Assembly: GCA_041398845.1 (NCBI GenBank)
Contig: JAWKTZ010000007.1
Span: 930,001-994,000 of the forward strand
From: Fuerstiella sp041398845
GTDB lineage: Bacteria > Planctomycetota > Planctomycetia > Planctomycetales > Planctomycetaceae
DNA length: 64,000 bases
Direction of reading: 5' to 3'
The translations under genes and the position numbers were made by a program. This document shows positions 1 to 9,324 of the stretch, piece by piece. Under the pieces are notes generated by a model. The model was given only the letters and a program-made list of their open reading frames with translations. It was not told where the DNA came from and searched no databases. Within the stretch, counting starts at the first letter, position 1, and each line of letters begins with the position of its first letter.

Positions 1-1931
1 ATGTTGTCTGCCGATTCCGTGCGTCCGAGTAACTCGGCAAGTCGATTGGCCAGCGAAGCGGTGTTTGCATGGTCGTCGTTCTGTGTTGAAGCCACTTCAT
101 TCAGCAGGGACAGACCGTGACGTCCCGCCGACAGCAGCAGCGCGTCGGCAAACCATTCGTGAGCCGCATCGCGCCGAATCACCGGCAACAGTACATTCTG
201 AAGTTCCAGCGCCGATGTTTTTTCGTCTGCATGTCGACAGGCCAGCACGGCCTGAAAACGCAGATCTGCTTCCGGACGAATGGCCGCCTGTTTCCTCGCC
301 GCAGCCAGCATGCTGCCGGAACAGATCTGCAACTGAGTTCTCAGCAATGCGGCCAGATCAGCGTCCGCAACACCGCGCACGGCATCCGCCATGTCAGGGT
401 TCTGAAATTCACCACGACCATGCAGGCACCACACCGCGTGAACCTTCGCCGTGACTGGTGCATCAGGGTTGGCTAATAAAGCTCGCAACTGTTGAGCCAC
501 CTGCGGGTCGGACGATTCCACCAGATTCTGCTGAGCCATAAAGCGGCACCAGCCGTTGTCGTCACTCAACAGGGCGACGAAATCTGCGGTTGTGTCCGGA
601 GCAGTGAACGACGTATTCGATACGTTTGCATTTGCCGGAGAGTCCGGAACGATTCGCCAGATGCGGCCTCGATCTTCCCCTGCTCGCCAGTCAATCTGAG
701 CTGCGATGTCCGGGGGCAGGAACTTGGGATGTTCGACCCACATACGATACATGTCGGCCAGATACCAGCCTCCGTCAGGCCCGGTCTTCAGACTTGCCGG
801 CCGAAACCAGGTGTCATTGGACGCCAGAAAATCAGCGTCCTTGCGAGCTCGTTCCACGGTGAGTGCCGGGCTGTTGTTCTGAGGTTTCACGATGGAACGC
901 GTGACGAGATGGCCAACGGGTTCGCAGGCAAACACGCTGTGCTGAAAGTCGCGGTCCCACAGGTCGCCCTGATACGCACTCACGCCACACGCCGAGGTAT
1001 GAGTACCGGCATGAGCCAGCCAGTTGCTTTTCATGTCCACCAGCGGGAAGACTCGAGTATCACCGCCCGATGGCCCCACATCCGTGTGGCGTTTGCTGAT
1101 CGTGACAAACGGATTTCGTCTGGAAGCCTCGTCCGGAATGATCTCCATCATAATCGGATTGCGGTTGGTACAGAAAAACCGATGACCATCGTTGTCGATC
1201 GCCTGCCCGAACTGTCCCAGGCCGCTGATGGCTTCAAATGCCATCGTGCGAGGATTGAATCGCATGTCCTGGCGAGGCAGCTTGACAGCCTCCTGCGTTT
1301 CAAATCCCGGTCGACGGCAGCGAATTTCTCCGGGGGCGTAAGTGAGGTAAATCCAGTTGTCCAGGCCCCAGCGAGGACATCCGATCTGCATCTGCGGATG
1401 AGCGGGCTCAAAGCCGTCAAACCAGACTTCACGCACATCGGCCACGTTGTCACCATCGGTGTCTTTCAGAAACAGAATTTCTGTCTGAGCACACGCCAGA
1501 ATTCCGTCCATCAGAGGCATAAAACTGTGACAGAACGTCAGCCCATCGGCAAACACCGTGCGTTTGTCCATGCGACCGTCGCCGTCCCGGTCTTCCAGCA
1601 GGACAATCTTCGACAGCGACGTGGCGTCCTTGTCTTCGCTGCCGTCCGCCTTGACGGGACCGATCGGGTAATCGGTATATTCCGCTACGTACATGCGGCC
1701 GGCGCGGTCAAAGTCAATCCAGACCGGATCAAACACCAGCGGTTCGGCAGCCACCAGTTCGATGCGACTGCCAGGTTCAATCTGAAAGCTCTTCAGAGTG
1801 TCCTCTGGCGACTTCGGAGGATCCGGCTTCTGATCAATCCAGTGCCGACCACCACGTTCGCTGTTGACAACATCCAGAAGATTGCCGGTTTCCTGAGGCA
1901 ACAAAGCAAGAAGAACCAGAAGTTTCAACAT
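1..1931 (-). CDS. PVC-type membrane-bound dehydrogenase, C-terminus cut off by window edge
   Basis: The reading frame opens at an ATG at 1931 and stays open to the left edge, giving about 643 residues without a stop, so the 3' end is missing. The start codes for a short hydrophobic leader (MLKLLVLLALLP). The following sequence has the features of the planctomycete family often named putative membrane-bound dehydrogenase: a FxIEPGxRIELVAAEPL segment, then DPVWIDFDRAGRMYVAEY, then a calcium-like DRDGDGRMDKRTVF stretch, and further on WDRDFQHSVFACEPVGHLV. These fit a beta-propeller of sorbosone/glucose-dehydrogenase type; HEAT repeats and a cytochrome c-like domain are usual at the C-terminus in this family but would lie outside the window. 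An AGGTGA sequence lies a few bases before the start. Substrate is unknown. It is downstream of the redoxin gene on the same strand. Confidence 0.85.
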   Translation of the reverse strand, partial: MLKLLVLLALLPQETGNLLDVVNSERGGRHWIDQKPDPPKSPEDTLKSFQIEPGSRIELVAAEPLVFDPVWIDFDRAGRMYVAEYTDYPIGPVKADGSEDKDATSLSKIVLLEDRDGDGRMDKRTVFADGLTFCHSFMPLMDGILACAQTEILFLKDTDGDNVADVREVWFDGFEPAHPQMQIGCPRWGLDNWIYLTYAPGEIRCRRPGFETQEAVKLPRQDMRFNPRTMAFEAISGLGQFGQAIDNDGHRFFCTNRNPIMMEIIPDEASRRNPFVTISKRHTDVGPSGGDTRVFPLVDMKSNWLAHAGTHTSACGVSAYQGDLWDRDFQHSVFACEPVGHLVTRSIVKPQNNSPALTVERARKDADFLASNDTWFRPASLKTGPDGGWYLADMYRMWVEHPKFLPPDIAAQIDWRAGEDRGRIWRIVPDSPANANVSNTSFTAPDTTADFVALLSDDNGWCRFMAQQNLVESSDPQVAQQLRALLANPDAPVTAKVHAVWCLHGRGEFQNPDMADAVRGVADADLAALLRTQLQICSGSMLAAARKQAAIRPEADLRFQAVLACRHADEKTSALELQNVLLPVIRRDAAHEWFADALLLSAGRHGLSLLNEVASTQNDDHANTASLANRLAELLGRTESADN

Positions 1932-2013
1932 ACATTCACCTGGCAGGAGACCGCAGGACGGTCTTGAGGACGGAGGGATTGAGGGGAAGCGATGCCGGAA
2001 TGCTCAACCGGAT

Positions 2014-2619
2014 TTACTGATATCCGATGGCACAGCCAAACTGCCGCGTCTTTGCCACCGGAACAGGCTTGCCGGCCAGTAATGCGTCGACGGCGTCAAT
2101 CACGTAATGGTTTTTCACAACGGCTTCCGATCGATTGTCATCAAACGATCCGGTATAGACGACATTGCGGTTCTGATCGAGAATAAAAATGTGTGGTGTT
2201 GAAGTCGCTCCGAACGCTCGTCCGACCTGTTGACTGGCGTCCCGCAGATAGTCGAACCTGAGCTTCCCACCGGAAGCTCGCTGTTTCATTGTGGCCATGT
2301 TCTCAAGATCTCCCAGGCTGCTGTTGAACGCAACGAAACGCACCCCCTGCGAACCGTATTTTTCGGCAAAGCGATTGAAGCGGGCTTCGTAGCCTTTCAC
2401 ACACGGACACTTGTTGCACAGGAACGCCACCACAATCACTTTGGCGTCACTGTGGTCCGACAGACTGTGCAGCTTGTCGTCGGTCCCCGGGACGTCGTTC
2501 CAGACCGGAGCCGGTGACCCAATGTCCGCTGCCCGGCAGACGGAGTCGGATATTGCAACGAACGCAGACGAGACTGCAACGGTGGCGGCAAACAAACAGA
2601 ACACGGGTCGACAAGTCAT
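2014..2619 (-). CDS. secreted thioredoxin-like (redoxin/AhpC-TSA) protein
   Basis: A 201-residue protein with an N-terminal signal sequence (about residues 1-30, ending near CRAAD) and a thioredoxin fold. The motif FLCNKCPCVKGYEARF places cysteines at 68, 71 and 73; the family normally has CNxCPxV, so the extra cysteine at 73 is notable. DYLRDASQQVGRAFGATSTPHIFILD matches the cis-proline strand of redoxins. The C-terminus ends in FGCAIGYQ, with a cysteine also kept in the second redoxin of this window. I chose the ATG at 2619 because AGGAA lies six bases before it; ATGs at 2625 and 2646 are in frame but have worse spacing. The protein is probably a periplasmic or membrane-attached thiol protein; its partner is unknown. 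Confidence 0.8.
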   Translation of the reverse strand: MTCRPVFCLFAATVAVSSAFVAISDSVCRAADIGSPAPVWNDVPGTDDKLHSLSDHSDAKVIVVAFLCNKCPCVKGYEARFNRFAEKYGSQGVRFVAFNSSLGDLENMATMKQRASGGKLRFDYLRDASQQVGRAFGATSTPHIFILDQNRNVVYTGSFDDNRSEAVVKNHYVIDAVDALLAGKPVPVAKTRQFGCAIGYQ

Positions 2620-2948
2620 GGTCATTTCCTGAAAAAGCAGCACCACTCACGGTGGTTTTCACACTAGACCCACAACACCGACCAGGTTTCCGACAATACG
2701 AAACACCTGATGGTTTTGTGGCGAGTCCCGATTTTACTCGCCCGACACTCACCAGAAAAGCGGCCATCCCGTTTCCGTACGTCAGAAACAGAATTCCCGG
2801 CGTTTTCGCGTCACATCGGCATCAGGAAAGCCTTCTGTTTTACGCAGGCAGCCAGACATGGCAAGCTGGCTGCAGATTCCGTCTCATCTACGGGTTTTCA
2901 ATGACCATCGCCGGACGCTTGTCAGACAATGCGTGTCAACGGCATGCT
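2620..2948. other. intergenic stretch, no gene seen
   Basis: About 330 bases between the CotH gene and the redoxin gene, both on the minus strand. Frames that cross it on the plus strand are continuations of antisense frames and show no protein-like composition. No hairpin or repeat was recognised. Confidence 0.4.
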
Positions 2949-4793
2949 TTACCGAACCGGTTCTCGGTAGTTCAGCAGAAAATCCCGACGCTGTTCGAAG
3001 AATGCTCGGAGCGATCGCTCTTCGCGGTCTTCGATGGCCGCGTCCATCGAAGTGGCCTGTTGAAACGCCTCGACGGTGTCCAGCTTGCGAGTGTCGGCGG
3101 TGACTTCTTTCAAGATGAGCTTGCTGTGTTCTGCGACGACCGGAGCCACGTTCTTCCAGTCGAGCGACTGCTCTGCGATTTCATGAACGTACTGCAGATA
3201 TTTTGCTCGTAACTCCGGAACTGCCAGCAGGCGGCTGCGGAGAGGCATTCGAGGATTGTCAATCGACACCAGCGGATCGAGGTCAACTCCGCCGCGTCCT
3301 GGTCCACCGGGTCCACCGGGTCCGCCGCCGGGACCGCCGGGACCGAATCCGCCGCGACCGCCGCGCGGACTGCGGTCGAAGCCATCGGGGCCTCGGTCGC
3401 GCCGGTTTCGGTCATCTGGTCGCTGGTTGTTGCGACCATCGGGAGCTGGCCCTTCCGGTGGTGGTCCAAAGAATCCGGGAGGAGGTCCGAAGCCATCGGG
3501 GCCGCCGGGGCCACGTGGTCCGCCGGGACCTCCGGGGCCGTGGCCGCTTTGGAAGGCTTCGTTCATGTCGTGCGGGATCACGTGGAATCGATTTTCGCTG
3601 TCGAGGAACAGGTTGTAATCGCTGGCCCGAGTCCAGTAGCCGTCGCTGTTCGCCAACGCCACATCCAGGGCGAGGAATCGAAGTGTCTCGTCGATGTCCA
3701 GCAGAGGTTCGAGTTCTTTCTGGAGTTGATCGAGCGGTGTTTCGTTCAGCGTGCGGCAGAGCAGCACCAGTGCTTCCCAGGCTTTTTTACCATCGTCGGA
3801 CTTCATCTCAAAACGAGCCTTGTAGGGATCGAGCTCTTCACCGAGATACCGCAGGCCGCCGTCAGCTCCAGGGTTTCCGCTGACCTTCCAGCGTGTTCCC
3901 TTTGATGACTTGTAGTGTTCGCTCAGGAAGTTCTTATCGAACTGCTGCACGTTGACATACACGCCCCAGCTTTCTCCGTTCACCACAACGTGAACATGAT
4001 TGGCTTTTGGAACCGGGATGTACTGACCGGCGATGTGCGAATACAGCACGGTGCTCATGAACGAAGGATCACCAGCGCTGTTGAGCAGGTTCAGCGTCTT
4101 GTAACCGTACAGCCGCTGGTCTTCGTCGGCAAGGTCGATGGAAATATTGAAGGACCGCTTGAAACCTGTCGGCACCATGCCATAAGACGACATCCCACGG
4201 AATCGTATTCCAACGTTCGGGTAAGTCTTGCCATCGACGGTCAACTGCGCCGGAACGTCGACATCGGTGCCATGAAAATCTTCCAGCTCCTGTTCCCAGT
4301 CGTCGTTTTCGAATTCGAAGAAAATCGTGCGGAGCACCGACGCGTCATACAGCTCCGCTTCCCGAACTGGCGTGACGCTATCCGGGGACACGCGACGTCC
4401 CGGTTTGGCCGGCTCTCGATTACGACCGCGCGGGCCTCCGGGGCCTCCGGGGCCACCGCCACCCCGACCGCCACGCCCCGGTCCACCGGGACCGGGACCA
4501 AAGCCGCCTCGACCACCGCCTGCAGACTTTGCTTCTTCGCGAGCTTTGGCTCGTTCTTCACGATTGAGCCAACCGTTGTCGTCGGTGTCGAACTTCTCAA
4601 CCAGCTTCCGATCCTCGCGCGGTCCACCCGGGCCATCCGGGCCAAATCCACCCGGAGGTCCGCCTGGTCCACCGGGACCAAAGCCTCCTGGGCCGCCGAA
4701 TCCCTGCGGTGGCTGAGCAGATGCCGATGCAGTTGTCAGGGCGATGACGGTGATCATCATGGCCATTCGAAGTTTCCTGTGCGTGATTGTCAT
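2949..4793 (-). CDS. CotH-family protein kinase-like protein with Gly/Pro-rich and EF-hand segments
   Basis: A 614-residue exported protein. The signal sequence (MTITHRKLRMAMMITVIAL) ends near ASAQPPQG and is followed by a long Gly-Pro-Phe repeat region. Then comes an EF-hand-like loop, FDTDDNGWLNREERAK, and a second Gly-rich stretch. The CotH domain follows, with RTIFFEFENDDWEQELEDFH, the RFRGMSSY strand, a KRSFNISID segment, and DVALANSDGYW with HVIPHDMNEAF near the end. A third Gly-rich insert sits between that motif and the C-terminal helical part. CotH proteins are atypical protein kinases in Bacillus spores; the target here is unknown. The start at 4793 is supported by AAGGAAG at proper spacing; the longer frame to 4874 would overlap the upstream gene. 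It lies 77 bases after the DUF4956 gene. Confidence 0.85.
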   Translation of the reverse strand: MTITHRKLRMAMMITVIALTTASASAQPPQGFGGPGGFGPGGPGGPPGGFGPDGPGGPREDRKLVEKFDTDDNGWLNREERAKAREEAKSAGGGRGGFGPGPGGPGRGGRGGGGPGGPGGPRGRNREPAKPGRRVSPDSVTPVREAELYDASVLRTIFFEFENDDWEQELEDFHGTDVDVPAQLTVDGKTYPNVGIRFRGMSSYGMVPTGFKRSFNISIDLADEDQRLYGYKTLNLLNSAGDPSFMSTVLYSHIAGQYIPVPKANHVHVVVNGESWGVYVNVQQFDKNFLSEHYKSSKGTRWKVSGNPGADGGLRYLGEELDPYKARFEMKSDDGKKAWEALVLLCRTLNETPLDQLQKELEPLLDIDETLRFLALDVALANSDGYWTRASDYNLFLDSENRFHVIPHDMNEAFQSGHGPGGPGGPRGPGGPDGFGPPPGFFGPPPEGPAPDGRNNQRPDDRNRRDRGPDGFDRSPRGGRGGFGPGGPGGGPGGPGGPGRGGVDLDPLVSIDNPRMPLRSRLLAVPELRAKYLQYVHEIAEQSLDWKNVAPVVAEHSKLILKEVTADTRKLDTVEAFQQATSMDAAIEDREERSLRAFFEQRRDFLLNYREPVR

Positions 4794-4870
4794 GTTGTCT
4801 TCCTTTGGTGAAGATCGGAGTCTTTGCCGGGTATGTTTTGGTCTGAATAGCGAGTTGAATCGACGTGAGT

Positions 4871-5644
4871 TCAAAGTTCTGCAGAGGCGGAATCGTGGTT
4901 CGTGGAAGTGTCGTTGTCCGGTCGTTCGGATGACGTCCAGACCGTCAGAGTGGCTTTGTTGTTGAGCAGGTCGATGGTTTTGATGGCGACTCGATCAACG
5001 GCCAGACCAGTTCGCTGCCGCAGGTCGTGCAGCAGATCTTCGCGCCGTGAGTCGCCGAGCAGTTCCAGTCGGTCGTAGTCGACGTTGTATCTGGGAGCCT
5101 TCTTTGGCGTGAATGATTTGTCTTTCGGCTTTTTCCTGCCATTCGATTTGTCGTTGCCGTTGCTGCTGCCATTGGTCGCGGCATTCGCGGCATCATTGCC
5201 GTTGCCGTTCGGCGAGCCGTTGGTTCGTCCCACCATGCGTTCTTTCAGCATCGCGGAAGCGAACACCATCGAGTTCACCAGAAAGACTTCCGCATAGCTG
5301 GTCTGTTTGTTTGACAGCGAATTGATGACACCCAGCCCGATGACAATGAACAGATACGTCATCTCCTTCACTCGAATCGCGTCGGTGCGATAACGCAGGA
5401 CGCCAAACACGGCGAACAGTCCCAGAGCAAGCCCGAGGTCGAGTTCCAGCTTTTTCATCGTGAAGCAGATGAAAAAGACGATCACGTTCAGCATCACGGC
5501 CGTGAACGAAAACTCCCGTTCCCGCAGATTGGGATAGATCGCATAGACCACGATCAATGACAGAAACAGAAGATTGATTCCGAATCGAACCAATAGCTTG
5601 AAAATGTCGTCGTCAAACAGAGGGACTTCCAGAAATTCCATCAT
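4871..5644 (-). CDS. DUF4956 membrane protein
   Basis: A 257-residue protein. The N-terminal half holds about four membrane segments (roughly residues 18-38, 47-62, 68-85 and 95-112), with the family motif FAVFGVLRYRTDAIRVKEMTY between the third and fourth. The middle is a low-complexity Asn/Gly/Lys linker (residues about 145-170), and the C-terminal cytosolic part (DYDRLELLGDSRREDLLHDL) resembles the small regulatory domain seen in these proteins. DUF4956 genes are commonly found with CotH and with a VTC-type polyphosphate polymerase; here only CotH is present. The start is the first of two adjacent ATGs. Function is unknown. Confidence 0.85.
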   Translation of the reverse strand: MMEFLEVPLFDDDIFKLLVRFGINLLFLSLIVVYAIYPNLREREFSFTAVMLNVIVFFICFTMKKLELDLGLALGLFAVFGVLRYRTDAIRVKEMTYLFIVIGLGVINSLSNKQTSYAEVFLVNSMVFASAMLKERMVGRTNGSPNGNGNDAANAATNGSSNGNDKSNGRKKPKDKSFTPKKAPRYNVDYDRLELLGDSRREDLLHDLRQRTGLAVDRVAIKTIDLLNNKATLTVWTSSERPDNDTSTNHDSASAEL

Positions 5645-5926
5645 TCGTTTCCGTCGCCGGCCGATGCATACCCACCGCCACGCTTCTTTTGCTGAATTGA
5701 GTGCTCGTCAAAATCGATCGAGCACAACGCAATGCGAAAACGGTTGGCACCCGGGGCCAGAAAAAAATGAAAAAACGAAACCAGGCAACATTCTGATCGT
5801 TTAACCCGACCCGCAGGGGAGGCCGCACACGAAAATCGCCTGAAAGCCAGGGCGAATCGGGACGAATGCCTCCCCTGCGGGTCGGGTTAAACGACGGGGC
5901 GAAGTGACTTCACCGGGAACCGAGCC
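5645..5926. other. intergenic region with a long inverted repeat
   Basis: About 280 bases between the kinase gene and DUF4956. It contains the 26-base perfect inverted repeat described separately and an A-rich tract at about 5760-5775. No gene was recognised. Confidence 0.5.
5798..5893. repeat. 26-bp perfect inverted repeat with 44-base spacer
   Basis: The arms are 5798-5823 and 5868-5893, and they are exact reverse complements containing ACCCGACCCGCAGGGGAGGC. The spacer shows no internal dyad. The right arm starts about 34 bases past the stop of the kinase gene. On the minus strand the left arm is followed by a T-rich sequence (complement of the A tract at 5760-5775). It could act as a terminator or be a small non-autonomous mobile element; the sequence does not decide between them. 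Confidence 0.75.
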
Positions 5927-8431
5927 TTATTCGGGCGATGTCGTTGCAGAGCGAGCGGCTGTGATCAACTGGCGAGCTCGTTCCTGGGCTTTTCGCAGGG
6001 CAGGATTATCGGCGGGGGCGAAGCCGGTGAGCAGGATGGAGGCTTCTCGATGCAGCAGCAGGCATTCGATCCAGTCGAACCACGGGATCGGCAGGAATCC
6101 CACCGGAGCTCGTTCCATGGCGGCACTCCATTCGGCGATCGTGGTTTCAGAACGTACGAACGCTTCTTTCGCTTCGTCGGAGTTGCCCAGTCGATGCCGG
6201 ACCATCGCCAGAATCGGATAGACGATGGTGTTGGCTCGCCAGTTGTCATCGTCCAATGCGGCCATCAGGTGTCCTTCCGCATCTTCGTACCGGCCGGCTC
6301 GATAGAGCGCGACTCCGGCGATGTATTGCTCTGCTCCGCGCGGGTGAGATCCCTGCCGAGAACTCGGATCTCGCGGTTCTCCCGGACGCGGTGGCGGACC
6401 CTGACCAGGTTGCTGGGCGAATCGACGGTTATTCGGCGGACGCGGTCCGTTTGGGAGTCGCCTTCCATCCGGTGAACGGTCGTCCGCAGGTCGCGGAGGT
6501 GGCTGGCCGAATTTTCCGTTACGGGAATCGCCGGGTTGAGGTTGTCCGGGCCTGAACCCACCGGGCGGTTGCCTGTCGAATGGTTCCTGTGGTGAACTTC
6601 TGACAAGTGCGACGGCCTGATCTGCCAGCGATTGTGGATTCCCCACGGTGTCCGAGGCCATGACGCAACTGCGAATGAGAGCCATCGACGGCGGCTGGTG
6701 CTGCTGTTCGGCCTGAGCCAGCATTGTCTGACAGTACTCGCGATGACTGTCTGTGTTACCGTTGAACAGAAACAGTTGCGGAATTCCCCAGTTGGCTGGG
6801 TTGTCGGCGGGAACTCCCAGATCAATCGCTTTCGCATAGTCGGCCGCAGCCGGTTCCCACAGTCCCAGTCGGATGGCCAGGGAGGCTCGTTCCGTCCATG
6901 CGTTGTAATAATTCGGCTGACGTTCGATGGCTTCCGTGAAGTCGCTCCATGCGTCGGCCCAGCGTTCGGCATCCGCGTGAGCTCGCCCGCTGGTGACCAG
7001 CACATTCGCTTCCTTCATCCGAGTCGCAAACTGAGCAATCTCTTCTCGTGCGGCGTCGGCTTCGGATTTCAGTCGAATAGCTTCCTTCAGAGCCGCATCT
7101 TTTTCGTCGCGTTCCGTCACCGCGACCGAAGCCTGCCACAAACTGACGGCCGTGCCCAGCAGCATTGTGACTGCGATCATCGACGCCGTAATAATGGCGA
7201 CTCGATTTCGTCGAGCAAACTTCTGCAGTTGATAAAGCTGCGAAGGCGGTCGAGCCTGAACGGGTTCATCGACCAGATAGCGATGGACATCATCCGCGAG
7301 TTCACTAGCCGACGAATACCGCCGACTGCGATCCTTTTCGAGCGACTTCATCACGATCCAGTCGAGATCGCCGCGCACCGTTGACGACAGCAGCAGCGGA
7401 TTCCTTTGGCCGTTTGCCTGCGTCGTCTTCAGGTTGGCTGCGGTTGTCAGACGAGTGCTCGGCCGAGGCGGATCTTCTTCGCAGATGATGCGCCGCATTT
7501 CATTCAGGCCGACGGAATCCAGCCGATCGCGTTCGAACGGAGTCGACCCTGTCAGCAGTTCGTACAGCAACACACCCAGCGAATAGATGTCACTGCGAGT
7601 ATCAATATCCAGGCCGCTCATTTCGGCCTGCTCGGGGCTCATGTACAGCGGCGTGCCGATCATCGCCGTGAACCGCGTGTAGATCGTTTTTCCCGTCAGG
7701 CTTTGCCCGATGGCTTTGGCAACTCCGAAGTCAATCACCTTCGGCACGGCTGCGGCGTCATGCAGAGTCACCAGCACGTTGGACGGCTTGATATCGCGAT
7801 GAATGATGCCTTTCTGATGAGCATGCTGGATCGCTCGGCACACCTTCACAAACAGTTCCAGCCGGTCGGACAGACTCAGATCATGCTGGTCACAGAATCG
7901 CGTGATCGGAATTCCGCGAACCAGTTCCATCACAAAATACGGCCGTCCGGTTTCCGTTGTTCCGGCGTCGAACACTCGGGCGATATTCGGATGATCCATC
8001 ATCGCCAGCGCCTGTCGTTCGGCTTCGAATCTCGCCACGACCTCGCGCGTATCCATGCCCGGCTTGAGAATTTTGAGTGCCACCTTGCGACGAACGGGAA
8101 CGTGCTGTTCCGCAACGAAGACCAGTCCGAAGCCGCCTTCGCCGATCTGTTCCATCAAACGGTAGGGACCGATCACCATTCCAGCTTCTTCGGTGATTCC
8201 GTCGCCGTTCAGAATGGTGGTGCGAAACGCTTCGTCCTTGTCAGGAGGCAGCACAGCCACGGGCTGGTCGAGCACGTTGTCGGGTAGATCATGAGCCCTC
8301 AGAAGTTCCTCCACCGAAGCACGCAGCCGAACGTCATCGCGGCAGGCCGAATCCAAAAAGCGAGCCCGCGCCTCAGCCGAGCCCAGCTCAAGAGCTTCGA
8401 AGAAGATGGATTGTTCGGAGGAATTCGGCAT
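5927..8431 (-). CDS. transmembrane Ser/Thr protein kinase with C-terminal TPR-like region
   Basis: An 834-residue Hanks-type kinase. The N-terminal 85 residues are helical (FLDSACRDDVRLRASVEELL), as is typical of planctomycete kinases. The kinase domain follows: glycine loop GEGGFGLV at about 97-104, VALK with Lys120, HRDIKPSN at 211-218, DFG at 234-236 and a SPEQAE segment in place of APE. All catalytic residues are present. One membrane segment (about 405-430, VAIITASMIAVTMLLGTAV) separates it from an outer region with a charged helix, TPR-like repeats (SDFTEAIERQPNYYNAWTER), a Pro/Arg/Gly-rich linker and a further TPR-like unit. It follows the ECF sigma gene on the same strand, so sensing and sigma control may be linked; that is inference. 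Confidence 0.92.
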   Translation of the reverse strand: MPNSSEQSIFFEALELGSAEARARFLDSACRDDVRLRASVEELLRAHDLPDNVLDQPVAVLPPDKDEAFRTTILNGDGITEEAGMVIGPYRLMEQIGEGGFGLVFVAEQHVPVRRKVALKILKPGMDTREVVARFEAERQALAMMDHPNIARVFDAGTTETGRPYFVMELVRGIPITRFCDQHDLSLSDRLELFVKVCRAIQHAHQKGIIHRDIKPSNVLVTLHDAAAVPKVIDFGVAKAIGQSLTGKTIYTRFTAMIGTPLYMSPEQAEMSGLDIDTRSDIYSLGVLLYELLTGSTPFERDRLDSVGLNEMRRIICEEDPPRPSTRLTTAANLKTTQANGQRNPLLLSSTVRGDLDWIVMKSLEKDRSRRYSSASELADDVHRYLVDEPVQARPPSQLYQLQKFARRNRVAIITASMIAVTMLLGTAVSLWQASVAVTERDEKDAALKEAIRLKSEADAAREEIAQFATRMKEANVLVTSGRAHADAERWADAWSDFTEAIERQPNYYNAWTERASLAIRLGLWEPAAADYAKAIDLGVPADNPANWGIPQLFLFNGNTDSHREYCQTMLAQAEQQHQPPSMALIRSCVMASDTVGNPQSLADQAVALVRSSPQEPFDRQPPGGFRPGQPQPGDSRNGKFGQPPPRPADDRSPDGRRLPNGPRPPNNRRFAQQPGQGPPPRPGEPRDPSSRQGSHPRGAEQYIAGVALYRAGRYEDAEGHLMAALDDDNWRANTIVYPILAMVRHRLGNSDEAKEAFVRSETTIAEWSAAMERAPVGFLPIPWFDWIECLLLHREASILLTGFAPADNPALRKAQERARQLITAARSATTSPE

Positions 8432-8683
8432 GACGAAATGACCTGACGTGAGCAGTGCCCAACGCCCGACACGAGCTGACGCTCGGAAACGCGACTCCGT
8501 CGCTCAGAAAAGGTGCTCGCACCGTGCAACTGTCGTCTTCTGTCCGGCCTGTCCAGTCCGGGAATTGAAATCATAAGGCGTTTGTTCACCAACAGCGAAT
8601 GCGAAAAACGGTCCGGCTGAGGGCCAGAATTTCTGCCAGAATCCCGACCAGATCAGAAATTCATCGCCTGTTACGCGGAACCG

Positions 8684-9250
8684 TCATTCCTCCTGTTCCA
8701 TTTCCCGCCGTAGCCATGCTCGGGCATAAGCCCAGTTACGTTTGGCAGTACGAGCCGAGATGTTCAGCGTTTTCGCGGTGTCTTCGACGGACAGGCCGGT
8801 GAAATATCGCAGCTCGACCAGCCGAGCCAGTTGCTCATCAACTTCAGCCAGTCGCGTGAGAGCTTCGTCCAGTGCCAGCAACGATTCCACATCTTCGGCA
8901 ACGACCACCGCGTCGTCGTCCTGCAGGTCATGCCGCACGACCGCTCCGCCACGTTTCAGACTGCGCCGTCGGCGGGCAGTCTCAATCAGAATCCGCCGCA
9001 TCGCTTCGGCGGCGGCCATGAAAAAATGACCGCGATTGTCCCACTGCTGGACATCCTGATCGCCAACCAGGCGAAGGAATGCTTCGTGAACCAGAGCCGT
9101 CGGCTGCAGCGTGTGATCGACCGCTTCCTGAGCCATCTTCTTCGCCGCAAGACGCTTCAGTTCGTCATAGACCAACGGCAGCAACTGGCCTGCCGCCTGA
9201 GGATCACCCGTTTCGATGGCGTGCAGAATCCTGGTGACGTCGTTCGACAT
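8684..9250 (-). CDS. ECF-type RNA polymerase sigma factor
   Basis: A 188-residue sigma-70-family factor of the extracytoplasmic type. Region 2 is seen in LLPLVYDELKRLAAKKM and TALVHEAFLRLVGDQ, with FFMAAAEAMRRILIETARRR after it. Region 4 is seen in VELRYFTGLSVEDTAKTL followed by the helix ISARTAKRNWAYARAWLRRE. The form matches the planctomycete group usually found beside Ser/Thr kinases. No anti-sigma gene is adjacent. The start was placed at 9250 (MSNDVTRILHA) because the longer frame to 9424 begins with low-complexity sequence and overlaps the preceding TPR gene. It probably shares a transcript with that gene and the kinase. Confidence 0.9.
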   Translation of the reverse strand: MSNDVTRILHAIETGDPQAAGQLLPLVYDELKRLAAKKMAQEAVDHTLQPTALVHEAFLRLVGDQDVQQWDNRGHFFMAAAEAMRRILIETARRRRSLKRGGAVVRHDLQDDDAVVVAEDVESLLALDEALTRLAEVDEQLARLVELRYFTGLSVEDTAKTLNISARTAKRNWAYARAWLRREMEQEE

Positions 9251-9324
9251 GGAAACAAGTCGGAGGGGAAAGTCGGTTCGATCAGAAGTTTCTGAACGGC
9301 CCCGGCTCAAAGGGGCGGTCGATT

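Noticed and set aside
492..1967. A 491-residue plus-strand open frame
   Set aside because: It is the antisense shadow of the dehydrogenase gene. The minus-strand frame has recognisable family motifs, while this one is rich in His, Arg and Gln and resembles no protein.
3203..4811. Long plus-strand frames through the CotH gene
   Set aside because: They arise from the Gly/Pro-rich coding repeats read on the opposite strand and have no homologous features.
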